The translations under genes were made by a program, and so were the position numbers. Source: Thermoguttaceae bacterium (GTDB lineage Bacteria; Planctomycetota; Planctomycetia; Pirellulales; Thermoguttaceae). From it: a stretch of DNA of 16,984 nt. The stretch is taken from NCBI GenBank assembly GCA_017454585.1, contig JAFTCU010000237.1, forward strand, positions 1 to 16,984. Direction: 5' to 3'. Shown here piece after piece: positions 6,763 to 13,641 of the stretch (positions within the stretch are counted from its first letter, which is position 1; every line of letters begins with the position of its first letter). The notes below the pieces were generated by a model. That model was given only the letters and a program-made list of their open reading frames with translations. It searched no databases and was not told the origin of the DNA.

Positions 6763-9700
6763 AAACGGCAGTTGATTCACCTGGTCCATCGTCGGGGCGT
6801 CGTAGGCCGGGTCTTTTTCCGGGTGCAGCGTATTGAGCGGGCCTGGGCGGGGGATCAGCGGCGCGGACTGGATCTTCGGGCAGACCGGCAGCCAGTCGCG
6901 GCCGTAAAATTCCGGGTCGCCCATCGCGCGCAGTTCTTCGCTCCCGTAGTACGGGCACATCGCGTCCACCCACAAAATCACGCGGAGTAGATCGTCTCCT
7001 TCGACCTTCACGCCCTGGTGGGTTCCAGAGGCCATCCGCTCGATCAGCCGGCTGCGGTACGAAAGTTTCGTCATGGGTTTCGGCGTCTGGTAGGCCACAG
7101 GATCGAAAATTCCAAACGCTTCCACCATGATCGTGTCGGCCCAGCCAAAGCCCGGAGCGGGATTTTTGGGCGCTTCGTACGGTTTGCCCCACGTCGGTTT
7201 CCCGACCAGCGTCACGTACGGCTCGTCGAAAATGTTGAACCCCGGCCGGCGGGTCATGTTGAACGTCTGGAACGCTTTCGACTCGGGGTTTTCGTGGCAT
7301 TTGGCGCAGTATTTCTTGAGCGTCGGCTCGACGTAGCGGTCGTAACTGACCGAAATGTCTTTCCACGGAACGGGCGTGATCTTCGACGGCGCGCGCTTCA
7401 TCGCTTTTCCGACCGGTGCCATGCCCGGCGTAACGATTTGGGACTCGTGGCAGCCGATGCACCCGCGTACCTCACCCGGCATGACCCCCGTAAAGGAACG
7501 CATCGTGTGGAGCGCGCGGTGGTTTTCGTCGAGGAGCTGGAAGTGAAGCGCCACGCCCGACGGAGCCTCAAAACAGACGGAGCCATCGTCCTCGATCGGG
7601 ACGGTCCCAAGGATCCGCTTCACGCCGTCGGTCTGTACGAGGCTCGTCGCCGGGCCTTCGCTCGCGTACGGACGGTGGTCCCACATCGTGTAGGTCTTCG
7701 GCTCCAGGTTCCAGATCCGCAGGAATTTGGCCTTCCCGCGGAGTTCCGGCGACGCGTTGTCGTACACCGAGTTGCTATAAATGATCCCGGGCTCCGGTTT
7801 GTCGCGGTTTTCAAACGTCGGCCACTTGACCAGATCCAGGCGGGCCTGCGGGACCGGCCGCGGGCGCAGCGGCTGGGCGTGGAAAATGTGGTGCGCCCCT
7901 TCGTAGATCAGTTCCCGGTTTCCGTCCAGGTCCATCAGGAGGAGGACCGTCTTGCCGTTTCGCACCGCGCAAACGAGGAAATCCCGGTCCGAGATCGGGT
8001 ACGGGCTGGTGTAGCCGCGGTAATCGCCCGCCGTATGGTAGGATTCCGACTCGGGTTTCTCGCTGGGCCCGTCGCCCACCTCGGGCCACGGAACGTCCGG
8101 CGTGACTTTCGTTAGACCGTCGGGGTAGTTCAGTCCCTTGGCCGGGTCGATGATTCCGATGGCCCCCTCGAACCAGTTGTGATGGCCGCAGCCGGCAAAC
8201 ATGACGCGCTCGGAGCCGGGGATCGGTCTCGCCTCTTTCAAAAGGTCCGGCCAGACGCTCTGGTTTCCCCAGAACGTCTGCACCTGCGTGCCGTCCGGGT
8301 TCATCGTCCAGAGACTCTGGCACCGCCAGAGCGGTTTATCCGTGTACTCCCACCGTGTGTAAAGGATCCGGCCGTCTTTCAGGAGGCTCGGCGTGTACTC
8401 ACATTCCATGTTCCGCGAGAGGATGAAGACCCCGTCGCCCGGTCCCTCGTGCAGTTTCATGCGGGCCAGGACGAACGAATTCGCGGAGACCACGCACCGG
8501 ACGTAAGTGTGCGCCCTCCCCGTGAGGAACGCGATGTTTTCGCCGTCCGGCAGGTAAATCGGGTCCAGATCGTCGAACGCCCCGTCGGTGAGCTGACGCA
8601 CTCCCGTTCCGTCCGCGTTGATCTCGTACAGGTGGAACGACTTTTCGTTGTACGGCTTGAAGCAGAACAAAATCCGCTTCCCGTCGAACGAAACGTCCGG
8701 GCGCCAGAACGAGCCGTGGCTCGGAAGCGGCTTTTGCGGCGCGAGCATCGTCTGCTTTCCGGCGGGTGAAAGCCCTTTCAGGACCATGAGCCGGCCACCT
8801 GGGACCGCCTGCGTGCCGACGCGGTGGTGATTTTCGTGCTGCCACTCCGAGCCGGACGGGTACGGAACGTCCACGTAAACCACCGAGTCGAAGTCGATCG
8901 CCGGGTTGGCGAACATGATCCCGCGCTTGATTTGACGGACTTTGAAGTACGTTTCCGCAGTGGGTTCCGCCTTGGCCAGCTCGTCTAACTCCTTGAGCTG
9001 GGCCTGGAAATCGACCCCCTGAATTCGCGCGGCGAGCTCTTTCGCGTACCGGATTTCGTTCCGGATCACTTCCGGCGTGACGTTCCCGCCGCACTGGAAA
9101 AGCCACTCTTCCTCGAGTTTCTTCTGGGCCTCGTCCGCCGTGAGGTCCTTCACTTCGGGAGTCACCGGCCGGATGTACGGCGAAACCTGCTCGAATCCCT
9201 GCGGGCGCGGTTCAAAATTCGATTCCAGACGGGCCAGAAGGTCGAACAGTTCATCAATTGATTTCCCGTCCAAGTCTTGACTCCCAGCGGAAAAAGACTC
9301 ATTGAGCGCTTGGAGTTCCTTCCATTTTTGAGTTTCTTCCGGCGTACATTTTGCCCACTGCTCGGGCGTTTCGGGGAGGAATTCCAAAGTTTTTTCCCGG
9401 GCGTCGTCGATCTGCTTTTTGAGCCACGCCATTCCGCGTTCCCGGGCACTCTGGAGGAAGTACTTGCGGGTCTCACGTTCACTCAAAGCGCGGTCCCAGA
9501 CCTGAATTTCGTCGAGTGCGCCATCGAAAAATTCGCCGGAACCCCAGACGGAAGCCACGAAGATCGGGGCCTTTTTCGTCCCGTAAACCCACGGGCCGGG
9601 AAGGTCCTGGCCGCCGATGAGTTCCAAGTCGAAATAAATCGCCGTTTTTTGGCCGTCGTACGTCCCCGTGACGAGGTGCCACTGGCCGTCCTTCAGTACG

Positions 9701-10101
9701 GCGGGGTCAACTGATCCGTAGGTCCCGCGGTACTGACCGTTCGCGTTAATACCAAAACAGATGGACGAGCCGTTTCCCGTGATACTCAGCCAGAGGCGCT
9801 CTTCTCCGTCCTCTTTGCGCAGGATCTCGTGAATGCCGCCGTCGATGGTCCGGGGCTTGATCCAGGCGCGGACGGTCACGGCCTTAAGCCCCGTCGGCAA
9901 ACGGTCTTCGGAGACGGAAATTTTCGGTTTCCCGGTCACATCGACCGCGTTCCCGATGATTCCCGGAACGGACGTGATCCCCTCGCCCTCGGGGGCGGTT
10001 TCAAACGTCCATTCCAGGATCGGCTTTTCCTCGGCGAGCGCGGCTGTCCCGCAGAAAAAAGCGGCTAAAAGAGCGAGACCAAACGAAATATGGTGGTTCA
10101 T
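6760..10101 (-). CDS. Secreted LamG / beta-propeller diheme protein, hydrazine-synthase-alpha-like
   Basis: A 1113-residue exported protein. The signal peptide ends at about ALA23. Residues about 25-210 are a LamG/concanavalin-like lectin domain (VTVRAWIKP, GQWHLVTGTYDG, FFDGALDEIQVWDRALSERE). A helical linker of about 200 residues follows. Residues about 470-740 carry TolB/PD40-type propeller repeats (INADGTGVRQLT, LPDGENIAFLTGR, LKDGRILYTRWEYTDK), as in the middle domain of hydrazine synthase alpha homologues. Two haem-c motifs follow, CIGCH near 882 and CAKCH near 934. I infer a periplasmic or secreted electron-transfer or oxidoreductase role with glycan binding. Homologues of this type occur widely in non-anammox planctomycetes, and no HzsB/C partner is present, so hydrazine synthesis is not implied. 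AAAGGG lies seven bases before ATG. The stop is supplied by a repeat arm. Confidence 0.85.
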   Translation of the reverse strand: MNHHISFGLALLAAFFCGTAALAEEKPILEWTFETAPEGEGITSVPGIIGNAVDVTGKPKISVSEDRLPTGLKAVTVRAWIKPRTIDGGIHEILRKEDGEERLWLSITGNGSSICFGINANGQYRGTYGSVDPAVLKDGQWHLVTGTYDGQKTAIYFDLELIGGQDLPGPWVYGTKKAPIFVASVWGSGEFFDGALDEIQVWDRALSERETRKYFLQSARERGMAWLKKQIDDAREKTLEFLPETPEQWAKCTPEETQKWKELQALNESFSAGSQDLDGKSIDELFDLLARLESNFEPRPQGFEQVSPYIRPVTPEVKDLTADEAQKKLEEEWLFQCGGNVTPEVIRNEIRYAKELAARIQGVDFQAQLKELDELAKAEPTAETYFKVRQIKRGIMFANPAIDFDSVVYVDVPYPSGSEWQHENHHRVGTQAVPGGRLMVLKGLSPAGKQTMLAPQKPLPSHGSFWRPDVSFDGKRILFCFKPYNEKSFHLYEINADGTGVRQLTDGAFDDLDPIYLPDGENIAFLTGRAHTYVRCVVSANSFVLARMKLHEGPGDGVFILSRNMECEYTPSLLKDGRILYTRWEYTDKPLWRCQSLWTMNPDGTQVQTFWGNQSVWPDLLKEARPIPGSERVMFAGCGHHNWFEGAIGIIDPAKGLNYPDGLTKVTPDVPWPEVGDGPSEKPESESYHTAGDYRGYTSPYPISDRDFLVCAVRNGKTVLLLMDLDGNRELIYEGAHHIFHAQPLRPRPVPQARLDLVKWPTFENRDKPEPGIIYSNSVYDNASPELRGKAKFLRIWNLEPKTYTMWDHRPYASEGPATSLVQTDGVKRILGTVPIEDDGSVCFEAPSGVALHFQLLDENHRALHTMRSFTGVMPGEVRGCIGCHESQIVTPGMAPVGKAMKRAPSKITPVPWKDISVSYDRYVEPTLKKYCAKCHENPESKAFQTFNMTRRPGFNIFDEPYVTLVGKPTWGKPYEAPKNPAPGFGWADTIMVEAFGIFDPVAYQTPKPMTKLSYRSRLIERMASGTHQGVKVEGDDLLRVILWVDAMCPYYGSEELRAMGDPEFYGRDWLPVCPKIQSAPLIPRPGPLNTLHPEKDPAYDAPTMDQVNQLPF

Positions 10102-10161
10102 GCCAGGACCCTTTCAAGCTGGAGTCAGGGATTCAGGAAGGTTTGGAGACTTTTCCCTTTG

Positions 10162-10189
10162 ATTATACGTCATTTGTCAAAATTTACAA
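10162..10189 (-). promoter_or_regulatory. Candidate promoter for the LamG/propeller cytochrome gene
   Basis: On the minus strand TTGTAA (10184-10189) and a perfect TATAAT (10162-10167) are separated by 16 bases. This places transcription start about 50 bases before ATG 10101. The -35 matches four of six consensus bases. It lies in the 172-base divergent gap, which holds no gene. Confidence 0.45.
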
Positions 10190-10221
10190 TAGGGGGGGCT
10201 TTTTTTTTTATTTTTCCGAAT

Positions 10222-10227
10222 TATAAT
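10222..10227 (+). promoter_or_regulatory. Candidate -10 box for the Rieske/cytochrome b operon
   Basis: A perfect TATAAT lies 46 bases before the Rieske start codon, inside the palindrome ATTATAAT. No good -35 is present at 17 bases; that position falls in a T10 run that follows a G7 run (10192-10209). AAGGA at 10262-10266 is the ribosome binding site, seven bases before ATG. Confidence 0.38.
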
Positions 10228-10273
10228 TAATAGAAACCGTTTTTTTATCTCACCTACAACCAAGGAAACGATT

Positions 10274-10888
10274 ATGACAGACGAAAATAAAAATACGGCC
10301 TCCGCGTGTGCGCAGGTCCGTAGTACCGCGGACCTTCCGACGGGCCGCCGCTGCTTCATGGCTCAGGCCGGTGCGGTGGTTTTGGCCTCGGCTGCGATTG
10401 CTCCCGCAGTTCTTGCGGCCGCTTCAACGGTACTCACTCCCGTGAAAAAACATTTTACCGGTTCTGGTGCGCAGGCCGAGGGCGGCGACGTGAAAGAGTA
10501 CCCGGTCGGAACTTTTGCCGAACTGCCGGAAGACGGAACCCCGCTGCTGGTTTCGATTCGTGACGAACTGGTGGACGGCTGGACCAAAGAGGTGAACGTG
10601 GTCGGAGCGATCTACGCCCGCCGCGTTGGTGATGGAATTAAGGTTCTTCACACGATGTGCCCGCACATGGGGAGCACCGTTGGCCTGAAGAAAGACGAGA
10701 AAAAGTTCTTCTGCCCAAGCCACTCCGCGTGGTTTGACCTGGACGGAAAACGTCTGGAAAACGGCGGGGCGAAAAATCCCTGCAAACGTGATATGGACGA
10801 GCTGGAAGCCCGCGTCGCGGAAGATGGAACCATCATGGTCCAGTTCTGCTGCTTCAAGAGCGACAGCGCCGAGAAAATCAAAGTCTGA
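10274..10888 (+). CDS. Rieske 2Fe-2S protein of a bc-type quinol oxidoreductase
   Basis: A 204-residue iron-sulfur subunit that takes electrons from quinol and passes them to cytochrome c. A Tat-like motif GRRCFM (residues 24-29) precedes one hydrophobic anchor (about 30-53), so the [2Fe-2S] head lies in the periplasm. Cluster ligands are C129 and H131 (CPHMGS) and C147 and H150 (CPSHSAWF). Compared with classic bc1 Rieske boxes (CTHLGC, CPCHGSxY), both disulfide cysteines are Ser (134, 149), the Ser donor is Ala152 and the Tyr donor is Phe154. A lower redox potential is expected, which fits menaquinol. The start has AAGGA upstream. The cytochrome b-c gene follows after 47 bases, so the two form an operon. 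A Rieske ferredoxin-like role is less likely given the anchor and the neighbour. Confidence 0.9.
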   Translation: MTDENKNTASACAQVRSTADLPTGRRCFMAQAGAVVLASAAIAPAVLAAASTVLTPVKKHFTGSGAQAEGGDVKEYPVGTFAELPEDGTPLLVSIRDELVDGWTKEVNVVGAIYARRVGDGIKVLHTMCPHMGSTVGLKKDEKKFFCPSHSAWFDLDGKRLENGGAKNPCKRDMDELEARVAEDGTIMVQFCCFKSDSAEKIKV

Positions 10889-10935
10889 CTAAATGGACTA
10901 CTCAAAAGAAAAACCTTAACCCGAAATAAAATATT

Positions 10936-13509
10936 ATGATTACAAAATTCCTTAACTGGCTCAATTCCCGTACGGGAGTGATTTCCTTCCTGAAAGTCGT
11001 CGGCAATCGGCGCTGGGTCAAGGCGCTGATGGACCTCAAAATGTGGCCGGCCATCCTGTTTTTCCTCTGTGTCGTGCAGTGTATCACCGGGTTCATCCTC
11101 TGGATGCACTACTCGCCCAGTTCGCAGACAGCTTACGAGAGCGTTTTCAACATTCAGTACAATTTGTGGGGTGGCTGGCTCCTTCGCGGGATCCATCATT
11201 TCTCCGCACAGGTTTTTGTCGGCGTCGCGATCCTGTACATCATCCGGATCATCCTTTTCGGAATGTACCGCAAGCCGCGCGAAGTCACTTTCTGGCTTTC
11301 GCTGTTCCTTTTCTTCTTCGGTCTGGGCGCCTGCCTGACCGGTGACCTGCTTCCCTGGACCCAGAACGCTTACGGCGCGACGATGGTCCGCGTGAAGTAC
11401 CTGACGCAGATCCCGTTCATCGGTCAGATGCTTTACGAACTGGCCTGCGGCGGCACGACGATCAACAGTCTGACGCTCACGCACTTCTTCGCTCTGCACG
11501 TTGGCGTGTTTGCGGCGGGTATCATCGTCCTGCTCGTTCTTCACGCCATTTGTGACGCCCGCGCCGAGAAAATCGACCTGGATGCGAAACTCGCCTCGGG
11601 TGAAGTGACCGTCCCGTGCCAGAAAGCCGGCTCCTGCGGCGGCTGCCGTTCGACCGGGATCGCCCGCTGGTGGGTCTGCCAGGCCGCGGTGAACTCGCTC
11701 GGCTGCCTCATCGCGATGTGCGTCGTGCTGGGCCTCGTTTTCCAGAACAATTCGGAGTACAAAGCCGCGAAAGCCGCATGGGCACTCCAGAACGCCACGA
11801 TCGAAACCCCTGCCGCCGCTGAACCCGCCCCGGCTCCGGCGACCGAAGAAGTCGCTCCGGCAGTTGAAGAACCCGCCCCGGCTCCTGCGACTGAAGAAGC
11901 CTCTCCGGCTCCGGCCGCTGAACCCGCTCAGGATTTGGTCGTTGAAGAAGTTCCGGCCCCGGCTGAACCCGCTCCGGCTCCTGCCGCAGAACCCGCTCCG
12001 GCTCCTGCCGCAGAACCCGCTCCTACCGCTGAAGAAGCCACTCCGGCTCCTGCCGCAGAACCCGCTCCTGCCGCTGAGGAAGCCGCTCCGGCTCCGGCCG
12101 CTGAACCGGCCCCCGCGGCTGAGGAAGTGGCTCCTGCCCCGGCCGCTGGTCAGGAAGTCGCCGTGACGGAAGAGGCTCCGAAGGCTGAAGAAGCCAAAGC
12201 TGAAGAAGCCCCCAAGGCGGAAGAAAAGGCCGAAGTTCCGGAGGTCCTTCCGGTTGTGATGAAGCCTGGGCTTTACCTCGGCGTGGAGCTTGGTCCTCCG
12301 GCCGATACCAGCCCGATGGCCAGTTCTGAAACCGCGCGTCCGGAATGGACGTTCCGCGGCCTGTACGAGTATGCGCTTCTTTTCTCGAGCAAGTGCCCGG
12401 AATTCATCCTGATTTTCTGCATTCCGACGATTATCGTGGGAATTTTCTTTCTCATGCCGTTCATCGCGAGGGTCAAGGGCGGGGCTTTTGTTAATACGAC
12501 TTACTTCCTTGTCGTGGCTCTTGTGATGATTTACCTCACGATGGCTTCCTACCAGCGCGATGCGAAAAACGATGCGTACCAGACGGCCCGCAAGGCGGAA
12601 ACCGCGAAGGCGGTCAGCGTTTTCAACGCGATCGAGGACTTCGGCGGGATCCGCAAGACTGGCGCGCTTTCCATGATTTCCGAAACCTCCGCCTCAGCCG
12701 ATTCGACCGAGAAAGCCGCGGCTCCGAGTGGTCCGGAAGTTTTCAAAAAGCACTGCGCGTCCTGCCACCCGTTCGCACCGGCTGACGAAAGCGTCACGGG
12801 CGACGAGATCTTCCGCATGGATTCCCCCTGTGCTCCGAACCTTTGGGGCTACGGCACGCGCGACTGGATCGCCGGCTGGTTCGATAAAGACCGGATCGTC
12901 TCCAAGGATTACTACGGCTACGAAAACTCCCCGTTCAAGGACGAGAACATGGCCCTGTTTGCCGCTTCGTTAGCGAACGAGATCGCGGCCTTCGAAAATC
13001 CGCAGGCCGATGAAGATTCCGAGGATTCGGAAGACTCGGAAGATGAAGATGCCGCGCCGCAGGTCAATCCTCGTGAGGAGATCGCGAAGGTCATCGACCT
13101 GCTGACCGAGGAAGCGTCTCTGGCGGCCCCGCGTGAAAACGGCGTGACTGTGAAGAAGCTGCGCCGTCCGTGGAAAGACGACAAAGGCGCGCCGGTCAAA
13201 GAGATCACCGAGTACCAGATCGACGGCCTGGATCCGGCGGTCTTCGCGATCTACTCGGCCCGGTGCCTGAAGTGCCACGGTTTCTACGCCTACCCGGTGG
13301 GTCAGAAAGGCCATCAGAGCCCGGACCTGACGGCTTATGGTTCCAAAGAATGGACGAAGCGCGTGATTCGTGACGCGGGCGCCTTCTTTAAGGGGAACAC
13401 CATGACGGTCTTCCACGCGGAACCGGAAGGCTCCGAGAATAACGTCATGACGGAAGCCGAGATCGAGGCCGTGTCCGCGTGGCTGACGGAAGGAAACCTG
13501 AAAAAGTAA
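10936..13509 (+). CDS. Cytochrome b fused to two c-type haem domains (bc complex core)
   Basis: An 857-residue membrane protein. Residues about 30-210 are cytochrome b helices A-D: GWLLRGIHH, GDLLPWTQ, LTHFFALH. Haem ligands are H87/H188 (bL) and, for bH, H203 with Tyr101 where His is usual. H188 and H203 are 15 apart, as in b6. A Cys-rich loop (C228, C234, C237) precedes helix E (about 238-260). A Pro/Ala/Glu-rich stretch (about 293-436) separates helix E from the quinol-site motif, here PEWT (469-472). Helices F and G follow (about 487-537). After G the chain is periplasmic and carries two cytochrome c units, CASCH 607-611 and CLKCH 777-781, each with a PxLxxYG-x-x-W block, split by an acidic Asp/Glu/Ser run. 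It replaces separate cytochrome b and c1 subunits. The Rieske gene is directly upstream. There is no clear Shine-Dalgarno sequence. Confidence 0.92.
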   Translation: MITKFLNWLNSRTGVISFLKVVGNRRWVKALMDLKMWPAILFFLCVVQCITGFILWMHYSPSSQTAYESVFNIQYNLWGGWLLRGIHHFSAQVFVGVAILYIIRIILFGMYRKPREVTFWLSLFLFFFGLGACLTGDLLPWTQNAYGATMVRVKYLTQIPFIGQMLYELACGGTTINSLTLTHFFALHVGVFAAGIIVLLVLHAICDARAEKIDLDAKLASGEVTVPCQKAGSCGGCRSTGIARWWVCQAAVNSLGCLIAMCVVLGLVFQNNSEYKAAKAAWALQNATIETPAAAEPAPAPATEEVAPAVEEPAPAPATEEASPAPAAEPAQDLVVEEVPAPAEPAPAPAAEPAPAPAAEPAPTAEEATPAPAAEPAPAAEEAAPAPAAEPAPAAEEVAPAPAAGQEVAVTEEAPKAEEAKAEEAPKAEEKAEVPEVLPVVMKPGLYLGVELGPPADTSPMASSETARPEWTFRGLYEYALLFSSKCPEFILIFCIPTIIVGIFFLMPFIARVKGGAFVNTTYFLVVALVMIYLTMASYQRDAKNDAYQTARKAETAKAVSVFNAIEDFGGIRKTGALSMISETSASADSTEKAAAPSGPEVFKKHCASCHPFAPADESVTGDEIFRMDSPCAPNLWGYGTRDWIAGWFDKDRIVSKDYYGYENSPFKDENMALFAASLANEIAAFENPQADEDSEDSEDSEDEDAAPQVNPREEIAKVIDLLTEEASLAAPRENGVTVKKLRRPWKDDKGAPVKEITEYQIDGLDPAVFAIYSARCLKCHGFYAYPVGQKGHQSPDLTAYGSKEWTKRVIRDAGAFFKGNTMTVFHAEPEGSENNVMTEAEIEAVSAWLTEGNLKK
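11811..12160 (+). repeat. In-gene tandem repeat coding for a Pro/Ala/Glu linker
   Basis: GAACCC, GCTCCG, GCTCCT and GCCGCA codon blocks recur through this stretch. A 24-base unit coding EPAPAPAA occurs twice in perfect tandem at 11965-12012, with a partial third copy. The repeat encodes the low-complexity insert inside the cytochrome b gene and is prone to length change by slippage or recombination. Confidence 0.85.
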
Positions 13510-13525
13510 AGGTTTGATCCTCTGG

Positions 13526-13554
13526 CGAGCGGTGGGCTTTGGGCCCGCTGCTCG
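13526..13554 (+). terminator. First hairpin after the Rieske/cytochrome b operon
   Basis: CGAGCGGTGGG pairs with CCCGCTGCTCG over 11 pairs including two G-T wobbles, 16 bases after the stop codon. No T-run follows. It probably works with the better hairpin just downstream. Confidence 0.55.
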
Positions 13555-13580
13555 GAACTCTCGAGAACAAGGCAAAATGG

Positions 13581-13620
13581 ATCCGGGAGGACGGCAAACC
13601 ACCGTCTGCCCGGATTCTTT
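13581..13620 (+). terminator. Intrinsic terminator of the Rieske/cytochrome b operon
   Basis: ATCCGGG pairs with CCCGGAT and the inner GACGG pairs with CCGTC around a seven-base loop, with a two-base internal mismatch. TCTTTT follows at once. A GC-rich stem plus T-run fits Rho-independent termination between the operon and the exonuclease-like gene. Confidence 0.75.
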
Positions 13621-13641
13621 TCACTCCCCACCCCCAAAACC

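Noticed and set aside
7018..8115. 365-codon plus-strand frame inside the LamG/propeller gene
   Set aside because: Arg/Val/Phe-rich antisense composition, and the minus-strand frame has haem and propeller motifs across the same bases.
6760..10101. Evidence of anammox metabolism from the hydrazine-synthase-like protein
   Set aside because: Related propeller-haem proteins are common in heterotrophic planctomycetes, and no other anammox gene is in the window.
12598..13509. Separate cytochrome c gene after cytochrome b
   Set aside because: The frame is continuous from 10936 with no stop or new start signal, so the haem domains are fused.
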